A stretch of DNA of 17,763 nt, taken from assembly GCA_964402115.1 (NCBI GenBank), contig CAYOBW010000141.1, forward strand, positions 1 to 17,763. Reading direction: 5' to 3'. A program made the position numbers and the translations under genes. Every line of letters begins with the position of its first letter. The stretch's first letter is position 1. Of the stretch, positions 1-7,121 are shown piece after piece. The notes beneath the pieces were generated by a model, which was given only the letters and a program-made list of their open reading frames with translations, was not told where the DNA came from and did no database searches. The stretch comes from CAYOBW01 sp964402115 (lineage in GTDB: Bacteria > Verrucomicrobiota > Kiritimatiellia > UBA8416 > CAYOBW01).

Positions 1-138
1 AAGCCGCCTGCACCGCTCTTGGCGGGGTCCGCGCCGGTCGGATACCGGCGCCACGTGGGGCGCGGGCGGGTGCTGCCATGTGGCGCGGGTATCCGACCCG
101 CGCGAGGAAAGCCGCCCGCACCGCTCCCGGCAGGGTCA
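1..138. repeat. 30-bp imperfect direct repeat pair (1-30 and 109-138)
   Basis: Bases 1-30 and 109-138 are copies of the same 30-bp sequence, beginning aagccgcc and ending in gggtc plus one base, with about five mismatches. The unit repeats at 108 bp and encloses the two inverted hairpins at 31-103. The right copy runs through the stop codon of the glycosidase gene (136-138), so the repeat forms the very 3' end of that gene. The left copy begins at base 1, so the array may continue outside the window. This is direct sequence observation. The nature of the element is not known to me. Confidence 0.7.
31..103. repeat. Pair of inverted hairpins, REP/REPIN-like
   Basis: Two perfect 8-bp stem hairpins with 5-nt loops lie at 31-51 (gcgccggt, loop cggat, accggcgc) and 83-103 (gcgcgggt, loop atccg, acccgcgc). 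Each is the reverse complement of the other except at one stem pair, where C-G in one is G-C in the other, so both partners changed together and the stem stayed perfect. The similarity runs on past the hairpins (37-58 against 76-97, two mismatches). Two inverted palindromes about 30 bp apart is the layout of REP doublets (REPINs/BIMEs). No T-run follows on either strand, so I do not call it a terminator, although it lies just downstream of the glycosidase gene and could stabilise its mRNA end. Confidence 0.65.
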
Positions 139-2808
139 CTTACCAGGGACCAGCTCGAGGCGGCAGAGATTGAGGCCCGGGCCCGGGCTGCCCGCGGGCG
201 GCCGGGCCACGATGGTGACGCGGCCGGCGGCGGCGATGGCCAGCGTGCCCAGCTCGAACTCCTTGTAGGTCTCCCAGGCGCCCGTGGCCGACGGTGTGGC
301 CGTCAGCGCCGCCTCGCGCACGGGCTCGCCGTCGCGCATGCGCTCGACAACGACCTCCCACGGCTTGCCGCCGCCGGGCGACGCGTACATCGCGCGCACG
401 ACATAGCGGCCGGGCCGATCCACCTGGAGCTGCCACGCCAGGCGCGTGTCGGGGCGCAGCCAGCCGCCGATGTTCCACTCGGGATGCTTCTTCTCCAAGA
501 GCAGCCCCTCGCCGCTGAGGCTGGCCGCCCGCGCGCCCAGCAGGATCCGGCCGTCGGCCCCCGCGCGGATCAGCGCCGTCTTGGGCGAGCCGAAGTAGTT
601 GCAGCGCTCCGGCTGCGCCACGACGGGTTCGATGACGAGGTCGGCCGCGGCGGCCGAGCCACCGGCCGGGAGCAGCAGCGCCGTCTCGCCCTTGCGCAGA
701 TCCACGACGGTCACCGGCCGGCCGGCCGCATCCTGCTCCGTGGTGACCGTAAAGGCGCGCGCCCCGTGGGCCGTGACAGGCTGGGCCATCCCCGTTTCCA
801 CGCGGCAGGGCGCGCCGGCGAGGCTCGTGATCCGGACGAACCGCGTCTGCCCGGCCCGTCGCGCGGCGGAGACGCGGAAGGCGCCTTCGGCCGCCAGGTT
901 GTGAATCGTCACGTCCGCCCACGCGTCGGGGACGGCGGGGAAGACGCGCACGAGCGTGTCGAACGGCGCCGGCGTAGCGCTCTGCAGGAGGATCTCGTGC
1001 AGCGTCGCGGCGCCGGCCAGCGGCGTCTCGATCACCGGCCCCGACTCGAGATACATCGTGTTGGCCTTGGCGTAGCGGTCGAGGAACTGGCCCAGCAGGC
1101 TCACCGCCGCGTCCTTGCGGCGCAGCCAGGCGGACATGGCGCTGGCGCCCGTGAACGAGTAGCCCTGCAGCGCGCCCTCGAAGCCGATCCAGTGATCCAG
1201 CGAGCGCTCGAGCAGCGCGCGCGCCTCGGGGGCGTCGGCGTCGACGAGATGCAGTGGGTAGAACATCAGCAGGTGCGAGAAGTGGCGGTGCGACTGGGCG
1301 AGCTTCACGCCGGCGCCGATCTGGTAGCCGGTTGCCGGGTCCACGGGGTAGGGCGCCAGCTGCTCGAGGGTCTGGCGCCAGAGCGGGGCGGCGGGATCGT
1401 TGAAGCCGGCGCGCGCATCGGTGGCGAGCAGCACCTGCAGGGCCCAGCGCAGCAGGGCCAGGTTGTAGTTCGTGTCCGGCGCGCGCTCGGGGTACTCGGG
1501 CGAGACGTCGACAGGGAAATGCAGCCGCCCGTCCGGGCCGGGCTTGAGGTTGTGGACCATGTACCTGGCCGCGCGTTTGAGGAGCGGGTAGAGGCGCTCG
1601 CGCAGCAGGGCCTCGTCGCCGGAGCAGCGGTACTGCAGCCAGTAGTTGTGCAGGGCCCAGGTCAGGTTGCCCAGCTCCGAGCCCGCCCCGCCCCGGCAGT
1701 CGTAGGAGGAGGTGCGGCCGATGCCGGCCGAGTCGCCGCGCAGGGGCTCCGGCACGTTGGCGACGAGATTCGAGGCGCCGGCGTCGAGCATGCGCACGAG
1801 CGACTCGCCGAGGTCCAGGCGGTTGCCGGTGTAGACCGGCCAGTAGGTCAGCTGGATGTTGAGGTTCCACCAGATGCGCGGCCAGGGCGTGGAGCGGAAC
1901 CACGGCCCCATCAGGTCGATGGCCGGGCGGTCGGCGCGCGTGGCGGAGGCGAGCTTGTAGAGCTGGATCCAGTAGAAGCTTTCCATGCGCGTGTCGGGAA
2001 TGGAGAGGAAGCCGCGGGGCCACCAGGCCTGCCACCAGGCGCGGTGGGCGGCGTCCAGCTCCGCCGGCGGGGTGGCGAGGGCGCCGGCCACGACTGCCGC
2101 GGCAGCGGTGGGGAGGGGGGTCGCGCCGGGGGGGAAGGCATCCACGGTCCAGGCGAAACGGCGGGCGCCGCCCGCGCCCGCGCGCTCGCCCCAGGCCACC
2201 ACGTAGCCCCCACCCGCCTTGAAGGGCTGCACGCTCCACGCGACGCCATTGCCCGCGCCCAGGGTCGGCGGCGGGTTGCGTTCGGCCTCGGGGATGGGCT
2301 CCTTCTTGTGCGTCTTGCGGGCATCCTGCGCGGGCTCCTGGCGGAAGACGAAGCGGGTCTCGCGCGCCCCCTCCGGCACGGTCAGGTCGACCACGCTGAC
2401 CGGCTGCACGGCGTGCGTGTAGCTCCGCCAGGCGAGGGGCCCGGCCGCGGTGCGCAGCGTGCCGCGCGCCTCCGCCTGCCAGAGGTCGAGCCGCAGCTCG
2501 CCCCCGCGCACGGCCGCGCCGGGGACGAGTTCGAAGCGGCCAATCGCCAGGCGGTTGCCGCGGTCGAGGACGTCCGAGCGCCCCACGTCCCAGTGCAGCG
2601 CCTCGCCCGGCTGCGCCCAGATCATCGTCCCGACCAGGCCGTTGCCCAGGAACGCCCCCTCGTGCCACTGCTGGGGCAGCCGCTCCCAGACGAGATCGTG
2701 CCGGGACATGAAAGCCGGCCAGTCAATCCGTTCGACCACCGCCGGCTGTGCCGCCCCCGCCACGCGCACCGCGAGAACCAACCCCAGCCATCCGCCATAT
2801 CCGCGCAT
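136..2808 (-). CDS. Secreted GH95-like glycoside hydrolase (alpha-L-fucosidase superfamily)
   Basis: An 890-aa protein with a Sec-type signal peptide (hydrophobic residues about 6-19, cleavage likely after AGAA). The N-terminal beta-sandwich has the GH95-type motif with LGNGLVGTMIW near residue 53. The middle is an (alpha/alpha)6-barrel-like region: the stretch with NYWLQYRCSGDEALL followed by an LYPLLKRAARYM helix, and the later HRHFSHLLMFYPLHLV, are typical of GH95 and related helical-barrel glycosidases. The last 130 or so residues look like a beta-sandwich carbohydrate-binding domain. GH95 enzymes remove alpha-L-fucose or galactose from glycans by inversion. I could not place the catalytic acid and asparagines with certainty, so substrate is open. 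The start is set by a strong AGGAGG 6 nt upstream. The gene is transcribed away from the beta-propeller gene and ends inside a repeat. Confidence 0.85.
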   Translation of the reverse strand: MRGYGGWLGLVLAVRVAGAAQPAVVERIDWPAFMSRHDLVWERLPQQWHEGAFLGNGLVGTMIWAQPGEALHWDVGRSDVLDRGNRLAIGRFELVPGAAVRGGELRLDLWQAEARGTLRTAAGPLAWRSYTHAVQPVSVVDLTVPEGARETRFVFRQEPAQDARKTHKKEPIPEAERNPPPTLGAGNGVAWSVQPFKAGGGYVVAWGERAGAGGARRFAWTVDAFPPGATPLPTAAAAVVAGALATPPAELDAAHRAWWQAWWPRGFLSIPDTRMESFYWIQLYKLASATRADRPAIDLMGPWFRSTPWPRIWWNLNIQLTYWPVYTGNRLDLGESLVRMLDAGASNLVANVPEPLRGDSAGIGRTSSYDCRGGAGSELGNLTWALHNYWLQYRCSGDEALLRERLYPLLKRAARYMVHNLKPGPDGRLHFPVDVSPEYPERAPDTNYNLALLRWALQVLLATDARAGFNDPAAPLWRQTLEQLAPYPVDPATGYQIGAGVKLAQSHRHFSHLLMFYPLHLVDADAPEARALLERSLDHWIGFEGALQGYSFTGASAMSAWLRRKDAAVSLLGQFLDRYAKANTMYLESGPVIETPLAGAATLHEILLQSATPAPFDTLVRVFPAVPDAWADVTIHNLAAEGAFRVSAARRAGQTRFVRITSLAGAPCRVETGMAQPVTAHGARAFTVTTEQDAAGRPVTVVDLRKGETALLLPAGGSAAAADLVIEPVVAQPERCNYFGSPKTALIRAGADGRILLGARAASLSGEGLLLEKKHPEWNIGGWLRPDTRLAWQLQVDRPGRYVVRAMYASPGGGKPWEVVVERMRDGEPVREAALTATPSATGAWETYKEFELGTLAIAAAGRVTIVARPPAGSPGPGLNLCRLELVPGK

Positions 2809-2814
2809 GCCACA

Positions 2815-2820
2815 CCTCCT
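2815..2820 (-). promoter_or_regulatory. Strong ribosome binding site of the glycosidase gene
   Basis: On the minus strand AGGAGG lies 6 nt before the ATG at 2806-2808. It is a consensus Shine-Dalgarno sequence and the strongest in the window. It fixes the start of the GH95-like gene. Confidence 0.8.
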
Positions 2821-2828
2821 GCGGAACG

Positions 2829-2857
2829 CCTCTAGCCGGTTGCGGCTGGCAAGTCAA
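2829..2857 (-). promoter_or_regulatory. Candidate sigma-70 promoter for the glycosidase gene
   Basis: On the minus strand TTGACT (2852-2857) is followed after exactly 17 nt by TAGAGG (2829-2834), 20 nt upstream of the ATG. The -35 matches consensus at five of six positions. The -10 is weak (three of six). Its overlap with the ATG at 2857 argues mildly against that ATG being the start of the divergent propeller gene. This is a motif match only. Confidence 0.35.
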
Positions 2858-2898
2858 TGTTCGCTGCAATTTCCCGCCGCGCATTTCGTTTTACAGCT

Positions 2899-4212
2899 AT
2901 GGCAAAGAACACGCTCACCCCGGGACTGTTGACGGGTTGCATCCTGGCCTCACTGCTTCCGGTTGCGCAGGCGGAACCGGGGGAGTGGACGCGGTTTCGC
3001 GGGCCGAACGGGAGCGGCAGCGCGACCGGCGCCAACGCGCCCACCACGTGGAGCGCGACGAACAACCTGCAATGGAAGACCGCCCTGCCCGGACCCGGCT
3101 CGTCCAGCCCGATCGTTTGCGGCGAGCGCGTGTTCGTGACGTGCTACTCGGGCTACGGCGACGGCAGCGCGGGGGGCAGCCCCGACAAACTCCGGCGCCA
3201 CCTGCTCTGCCTCGACCTGGCCACCGGCAAGGTTCTCTGGGAGCAGGCCGTCGCGGCCGAGCAGCCCGAGGATGACTTCTCCGGCTTCCTGACCGAGCAC
3301 GGCTACGCCAGCAGCACGCCGGTCACGGACGGGCAGCGCGTGTACGGGTTCTTCGGCAAGACCGGCGTGCTCGCCTTCGACTTCAGCGGCAAACAGCTCT
3401 GGAAGGTCAACGTCGGCCGGCAGTCGAGCAACCGGCGCTGGGGTTCGGGCGCGAGCCTGCTGCTCTACAAGAACCTGGTGATCGTGAACGCCGCCGAGGA
3501 GAGCCGGTCCATCCGCGCGCTCGACGCGCTCACCGGCGCGGAGGCGTGGAAGGCCGAATCGGCGGCCCTGGAACTCTGTTTCGGCACGCCGGCGCTGGCC
3601 GACTGCGGCGGCGGGCGCACGGACCTCGCCGTCGCGGTGCCGGGCGAGGTATGGGGGCTGAATCCCGACACCGGCAAGCTGCGCTGGTTTGCGCAGACGG
3701 AAATCGCGGGCAACGTCTCGCCCAGCGTGGTCACCGCGGACGGCATCGTCTACGCCACCGGCGGCTACCCGCGGCAGGGCACCGCGGCCGTGCGCGCGGG
3801 CGGCAAGGGCGACGTCACGCAAACCAACTTGCTCTGGGCCAGCTCGAACGCCTCCTACGTGCCCTCGCCCGTGGTCTGCGGCGGCAATCTGCTCGTCGTC
3901 AACGACCAGGGCTTTGTCACCTGCTTCGAGGCGAAGAGCGGCAAGCTCGTTTACAAGGAACGGCTGCCGGGCGTGGGCGGCAACAAGCCCTTCTACGCCT
4001 CGGCCGTCGTCGCGAATGGGCTGCTTTACGCCGTGAGCCGGCGCGGCGGAGCTTATGTGCTGCAAGCCTCCCCGCCGTTCACGCTGGTCGCCCGGAACAC
4101 GCTCGCCGGGGACGAGAGTGACTTCAACGGCACGCCGGCGTTCAGCGGCAGCCAGATTTTCCTGCGCTCCAACCGTTTCATTTACTGCGTCAAGTCTGGC
4201 GCCGGCGGTTGA
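2899..4212 (+). CDS. Exported PQQ-like beta-propeller repeat protein
   Basis: A 437-aa protein with a signal peptide (MAKNTL start, hydrophobic LLTGCILASLLPVAQA, likely cleaved after AQA) and the WTRFRGPNGSG motif that opens many planctomycetal and verrucomicrobial outer-membrane PQQ-like proteins. Repeated blades follow, with motifs such as LDLATGKVLWE, FDFSGKQLWKV, LDALTGAEAWK, LNPDTGKLRWF and EAKSGKLVYKE, the usual PQQ/BamB-type beta-propeller pattern. The quinoprotein dehydrogenase metal- and PQQ-binding residues are not evident, so I expect a binding or scaffolding role, not an enzyme. An ATG at 2857 would add 14 residues (with a SRRAFRF sequence that loosely resembles a Tat motif but sits too far from the hydrophobic core). 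I prefer 2899 because it gives a normal Sec signal. The next gene follows after 30 nt, probably in the same transcript. Confidence 0.85.
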   Translation: MAKNTLTPGLLTGCILASLLPVAQAEPGEWTRFRGPNGSGSATGANAPTTWSATNNLQWKTALPGPGSSSPIVCGERVFVTCYSGYGDGSAGGSPDKLRRHLLCLDLATGKVLWEQAVAAEQPEDDFSGFLTEHGYASSTPVTDGQRVYGFFGKTGVLAFDFSGKQLWKVNVGRQSSNRRWGSGASLLLYKNLVIVNAAEESRSIRALDALTGAEAWKAESAALELCFGTPALADCGGGRTDLAVAVPGEVWGLNPDTGKLRWFAQTEIAGNVSPSVVTADGIVYATGGYPRQGTAAVRAGGKGDVTQTNLLWASSNASYVPSPVVCGGNLLVVNDQGFVTCFEAKSGKLVYKERLPGVGGNKPFYASAVVANGLLYAVSRRGGAYVLQASPPFTLVARNTLAGDESDFNGTPAFSGSQIFLRSNRFIYCVKSGAGG

Positions 4213-4242
4213 AGCGAAGGCGAAGACAGAGAGGACGGCCCC

Positions 4243-4695
4243 ATGAAGACTCCCGTTATCGCAATTGCGCTGGCGCTCGCCGTGTCGGCGCTCGGCACCC
4301 TCGCCCAGGACGCCGGCGGCCCGCCGCCGGACGGCGGTCCCGGTGGCGGCCAGAAGCAGGGCGGACTTCACCTGTTGCCCCCGCGCGCGCTGGAGCAGCT
4401 GAACCTCACCGCCGACCAGCAGAAGCAGGTGGCCGATCTGGAGGCCGAGGTGAAGGCGAAACTCGAGAAGATCCTGACACCCGAACAGCTGCAGCAGCTG
4501 AAGCAGATGCGCCCGCCGCAGCGCCCGGGTGGCCGCGAGGGTGGCCGCGAGGGTGGCCGTGAGGGCGGCGGTCAGGGCGCCGGTGGCCGTGAAGGCGGCC
4601 GTGAAGGCGGTCGTGAAGGCGGCGGCCCTGGTCGCGGCGGTCAAGGCGGCCCCGGCGGCGAAGGACGCCCGCAGCGTCCCGCCATGGAGCAGTAA
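4243..4695 (+). CDS. Small exported LTxxQ-like protein with Gly/Arg/Glu repeat tail
   Basis: A 150-aa protein. Residues 1-22 are a signal peptide (cleavage likely after TLA). A glycine/proline stretch follows, then a helical core (about 48-90) with LNLTADQQKQVADLE and ILTPEQLQQLKQM, the pattern of Spy/CpxP-type LTxxQ periplasmic proteins. The last 55 residues are almost only G, R, E, Q and P, built of GGRE repeats. Spy-type proteins act as periplasmic chaperones or metal/stress sensors, but such short relatives in this kind of genome are uncharacterised, so I assign no function. A purine-rich GAGAGGA lies 7 nt before the ATG. The gene is 30 nt after the propeller gene and is closed by a strong terminator, so the two probably form a two-gene operon. 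Confidence 0.75.
   Translation: MKTPVIAIALALAVSALGTLAQDAGGPPPDGGPGGGQKQGGLHLLPPRALEQLNLTADQQKQVADLEAEVKAKLEKILTPEQLQQLKQMRPPQRPGGREGGREGGREGGGQGAGGREGGREGGREGGGPGRGGQGGPGGEGRPQRPAMEQ
4528..4617 (+). repeat. 12-bp tandem coding repeat (GGRE units)
   Basis: Three 12-bp units (4528-4563) and three more (4582-4617), split by an 18-bp variant, each code for Gly-Gly-Arg-Glu. The first block uses mostly ggt/gag codons and the second mostly ggc/gaa, so the two blocks have diverged at third positions while the protein repeat was kept. Copy number is likely variable between strains. Confidence 0.8.
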
Positions 4696-4707
4696 TTCGA
4701 TACTCGC

Positions 4708-4738
4708 AAGAGCGGCGGCAGCGATGCCGCCGCTCTTT
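4708..4738 (+). terminator. Rho-independent terminator after the LTxxQ-like gene
   Basis: A perfect 12-bp stem (aagagcggcggc at 4708-4719 and gccgccgctctt at 4726-4737) with a 6-nt loop is followed by TTGTCCCTTT, 12 nt after the TAA stop. This is a convincing intrinsic terminator, though the T-run is interrupted. It separates the propeller/LTxxQ unit from the DUF1566 gene. Confidence 0.85.
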
Positions 4739-4773
4739 GTCCCTTTCAGGCCCGCGATCCAACGACACACATT

Positions 4774-6498
4774 ATGAACATTTCGCCCCTGTCCTTCGTG
4801 GCCGTGCTGGCAACCGGTTTGGCAGCCCCGGCGCTGCGCGCCGCGCAACCCTATGCCGTGGTCGACACCGGCCAGGTCCGGTGTTACGACAACCGGAACG
4901 AAATCGCCCCGCCGAAACCGGGGCAGCCGTTCCACGGGCAGGACGCGCAGTTCCAGGGGCATCCGGCCAGCTACACGGCCAGCGCCGACGGCCTGACCGT
5001 CCTGGACAATGTCACCGGCCTGACCTGGCAGCGCAGCCCGGACACCGACGGCAACAAGGTCCTCAACCGGGCCGACAAGCTCACGCTGTCCCGGGCCCAG
5101 GCGCTTCCCGCGAAACTCAACGCCGCGAAATTCGGCGGCTTCGCCGACTGGCGCCTGCCGACTATCAAGGAGCTGTACTCGCTCTTCGACGGCCGCGGCA
5201 CCGACCCCAGCGGCAACTCCCCCACGGATACGTCGGGGCTGACGCCGTACATCGACACGAAGTTCTTCCCGTTCGCCTACGGCGACCCCGCCACCGGCGA
5301 GCGCATCATCGATTCCCAGTACGCGTCAGGCACCAAGTATGTCGGCAAGTCCCCCCGCGGCGGCGACAAGCTTTTCGGCGTGAACTTCGCCGACGGCCGG
5401 ATCAAAGGCTACGACCTGCAGATGCCCGGCGGGGCGGAGAAGGACTTCTTCCTTCTGTGCGTGCGCGGCAACCCGCAGTACGGCCGGAACGACTTCCGCG
5501 ACAACGGAGACGGCACCATCACCGACCGCGCCACCGGGCTCATGTGGTCGAGGGCGGACAGCGGTCGGGGGCTGAACTGGCAGGACGCGCTGGCCTGGGT
5601 GCAGAAACAGAACGCGGAGAAGTTCCTCGGGCACGCCGACTGGCGCATGCCGGACGTCAAGGAATTGGAGAGCATCGTGGACTATGCGCGGTCCCCAGAC
5701 ACGACCCGCTCCGCCGCCATCGACCCGGTCTTCGCCTGTGCGGCGTCCACCAATGAAAGCGGACAGGTCGACTATCCCTATTACTGGTCGGGTACGACAC
5801 ACAATGGCGGGATGGGGGGCGCGGCCGCCATGTACGTGGCCTTCGGGCGCGCGGCGGGCTGGATGTCGGGACGCGCGCTGGCTGGCGGGGCGCCGGATCG
5901 ACGTGGCGGTGCGGGCCGGGAAGGTCCCGGGCTGGACGGACCGCCGGGGGCCGAAAGGTCGTCGGCCGGCGGCGCTGGCTACCGGTTCGTGGATGTCCAC
6001 GGCGCCGGCGCGCAGCGGAGCGATCCCAAGGCCGGCGATCCGGCCCAGTTCCCGCACGGGCGCGGTCCGCAGGGCGACGTTATCCGCATCTTCAACCACG
6101 TCCGCCTTGTGCGCGGCGGGGACGTCGTCAGGCGGGACGACGCAACAGCCCCGGCGCCCGCGCCCGCGGTTGCGGTGCGGGCCTTCGAGCCCGAGGCCGG
6201 CGGCCCGCCGTCCGGGTCAGGCATGGGCGCGGCGCGACCGCTGTCGCCGCCCCTTGTCATGGCGCTCGACCGGAACGGAGACGGCTCCATCGACGCCGAC
6301 GAAATCGCCGGGGCGGGCGCGTCGCTGAAGAAGCTCGACCGGAACGGCGATGGCAAACTCACGACCGACGAGTACCGCCCGCCATTCCCCGGCGGCCAGG
6401 GCGGACCGGACGGCCCAGGCGGCGGCGGACCGGGTGGTGGCGGACCGGGTGGCGGCGGCGAAGGCCGGCCGAATCGGCAGCGTCCGCCCAGTGAATAG
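4774..6498 (+). CDS. Exported protein with two DUF1566 (Lcl_C) domains and two EF-hand loops
   Basis: A 574-aa protein. A signal peptide (residues 1-23, cleavage near ALRA) is followed by two copies of the DUF1566/Lcl_C fold. The first (about 70-220) carries NVTGLTWQRSPD and WRLPTIKEL. The second (about 245-450) carries DRATGLMWSRAD, WRMPDVKELESIV, YYWSGTTH and VDVHGAGAQRSDPK. Lcl_C domains are surface or exported modules related to lectin-like folds, with no proven reaction. A glycine/arginine-rich insert of about 35 residues breaks the second domain just before YRFVDVHGAG. The C-terminus has two canonical EF-hand loops, DRNGDGSIDADE (499-510) and DRNGDGKLTTDE (522-533), with all calcium-ligating positions present, then a glycine-rich tail. 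There is no clear Shine-Dalgarno. The protein probably sits in the periplasm or on the surface. Its role is unknown. Confidence 0.8.
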   Translation: MNISPLSFVAVLATGLAAPALRAAQPYAVVDTGQVRCYDNRNEIAPPKPGQPFHGQDAQFQGHPASYTASADGLTVLDNVTGLTWQRSPDTDGNKVLNRADKLTLSRAQALPAKLNAAKFGGFADWRLPTIKELYSLFDGRGTDPSGNSPTDTSGLTPYIDTKFFPFAYGDPATGERIIDSQYASGTKYVGKSPRGGDKLFGVNFADGRIKGYDLQMPGGAEKDFFLLCVRGNPQYGRNDFRDNGDGTITDRATGLMWSRADSGRGLNWQDALAWVQKQNAEKFLGHADWRMPDVKELESIVDYARSPDTTRSAAIDPVFACAASTNESGQVDYPYYWSGTTHNGGMGGAAAMYVAFGRAAGWMSGRALAGGAPDRRGGAGREGPGLDGPPGAERSSAGGAGYRFVDVHGAGAQRSDPKAGDPAQFPHGRGPQGDVIRIFNHVRLVRGGDVVRRDDATAPAPAPAVAVRAFEPEAGGPPSGSGMGAARPLSPPLVMALDRNGDGSIDADEIAGAGASLKKLDRNGDGKLTTDEYRPPFPGGQGGPDGPGGGGPGGGGPGGGGEGRPNRQRPPSE

Positions 6499-6617
6499 TC
6501 CGGCCGGGTTGGCCACGACCACGATGCGTCCGACCGGCGGGCCGCCAGCCGCCGTGACAGCCGCAGCCCGCTAGCCAAGAGACGGCAGTCAAGGATACCG
6601 CCCACGCAAGGATTCCC

Positions 6618-6770
6618 GACGGACGGGGGCAGCGTCAACGCGAACACGGTCTCGCGCTCCGCACTCCGCTGCAAGACCAGGTCACCGCCGTGTGCCCGCG
6701 CGATGTCGCGATTGCTGGACTTGTCGGCGCGGTAGAAGCGATCGAACACCCACGAAGATCGTCCCTCCAC
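6618..6770 (-). pseudogene. C-terminal fragment of a sensor histidine kinase (HATPase domain)
   Basis: Read on the minus strand from 6770, the codons give VFDRFYRADKSSNRD, the F-box region of a HATPase_c domain, then at once IARAHGGDLVLQRS and TVFALTLP, the end of that domain. The glycine-rich G2 box (GTGLGLAI) that should stand between them is missing, so the ATP lid is deleted in frame. Everything upstream (dimerisation and phosphoacceptor histidine, N box) is absent, and the frame runs on past the normal kinase end without a stop. It cannot be a working kinase. It is a relic of a two-component system, unrelated in sequence position to the kinase at the window end. Confidence 0.7.
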
Positions 6771-6791
6771 TGTGAAGAACCGGCCGTCTTC

Positions 6792-6817
6792 TGGAGGGTC
6801 GGGCTCCGTCCCGACCG
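6792..6817. repeat. Palindromic repeat, family tggaggg-ggtcgg/ccgacc, copy 1
   Basis: The sequence tggaggg is followed by a hairpin: ggtcggg (6797-6803), 6-nt loop, cccgacc (6810-6816). A second copy of the same element lies at 9779-9803. Two related palindromes in two intergenic gaps suggest a dispersed REP-like family in this genome. No T-run follows, so it is not a typical terminator. Confidence 0.6.
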
Positions 6818-7038
6818 CTCTGGCAGAGGTTTTGCAAGAGCCTCAGGAGAACCACTCCCACGGTAGGGTTACACCCCATAGGCGAATCTCGGCGCTTATC
6901 CGAAGTTTATCTTCCCTTGTGAGACCCTATCGATGGGGTCGGCGAATGCGGCTGAACCGGTTGCGAAGTTCTTGGCTGTTGAACCACGAGGTGCATCGAG
7001 TAGACAAACCGAATACGGGAAGAAGCCGCGGGGAGCCG

Positions 7039-7116
7039 GCCGGGTTCTTCCAAAAACCGGTGGACGGCGGTGACCTGTTGGATGCGATCAATCGAGTCAT
7101 GGAAGGTGGAGTGTAA
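7039..7116 (+). pseudogene. C-terminal remnant of a response-regulator receiver domain
   Basis: The last 25 codons before the TAA at 7114-7116 read AGFFQKPVDGGDLLDAINRV and on to MEGGV. This is the classic end of a receiver domain: the conserved Lys-Pro after beta-5 (QKP) and the alpha-5 helix. Upstream codons in the same frame show no receiver motifs (no acidic pair, no phospho-Asp, no T/S switch), so about four fifths of the domain is gone. The stop lies 5 nt before the cheW start, the spacing of a former operon member. I infer that a CheY-like gene once led the chemosensory operon and was truncated. The piece may still be translated as a junk peptide. Confidence 0.65.
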
Positions 7117-7121
7117 TCGGA

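Larger units (their letters stand above)
6499..7121. other. Gene-free decayed region between DUF1566 gene and chemosensory operon
   Basis: No intact gene is seen in these 623 bases. They hold an antisense histidine-kinase fragment (6618-6770), a palindromic repeat (6792-6817) and a response-regulator tail (7039-7116). I see nothing recognisable at 6499-6617 or 6818-7038, although the promoter of the chemosensory operon must lie here or further upstream. I found no convincing -35/-10 pair. Open frames that cross this region have no family-like residues outside the two fragments named. Confidence 0.6.

Noticed and set aside
31..103. Hairpin pair as a bidirectional terminator
   Set aside because: Stems are strong but no T-run follows on either strand. 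The inverted doublet form fits a REP-like element better.
1..138. CRISPR array
   Set aside because: Only two direct-repeat copies are present, the spacing is 78 bp and is itself palindromic, and no cas gene is near.
19..2835. A 938-codon plus-strand open frame opposite the glycosidase gene, and a second long minus-strand frame (140-2668)
   Set aside because: Their translations are Arg/Ala/Gly/Pro-rich with no domain motifs. Long shadow frames are expected at this GC content. The 136-2808 minus frame has a signal peptide, glycosidase motifs and a strong RBS.
2950..4962. A 670-codon minus-strand open frame
   Set aside because: It covers two convincing plus-strand genes and a terminator, and its product is low complexity without family features.
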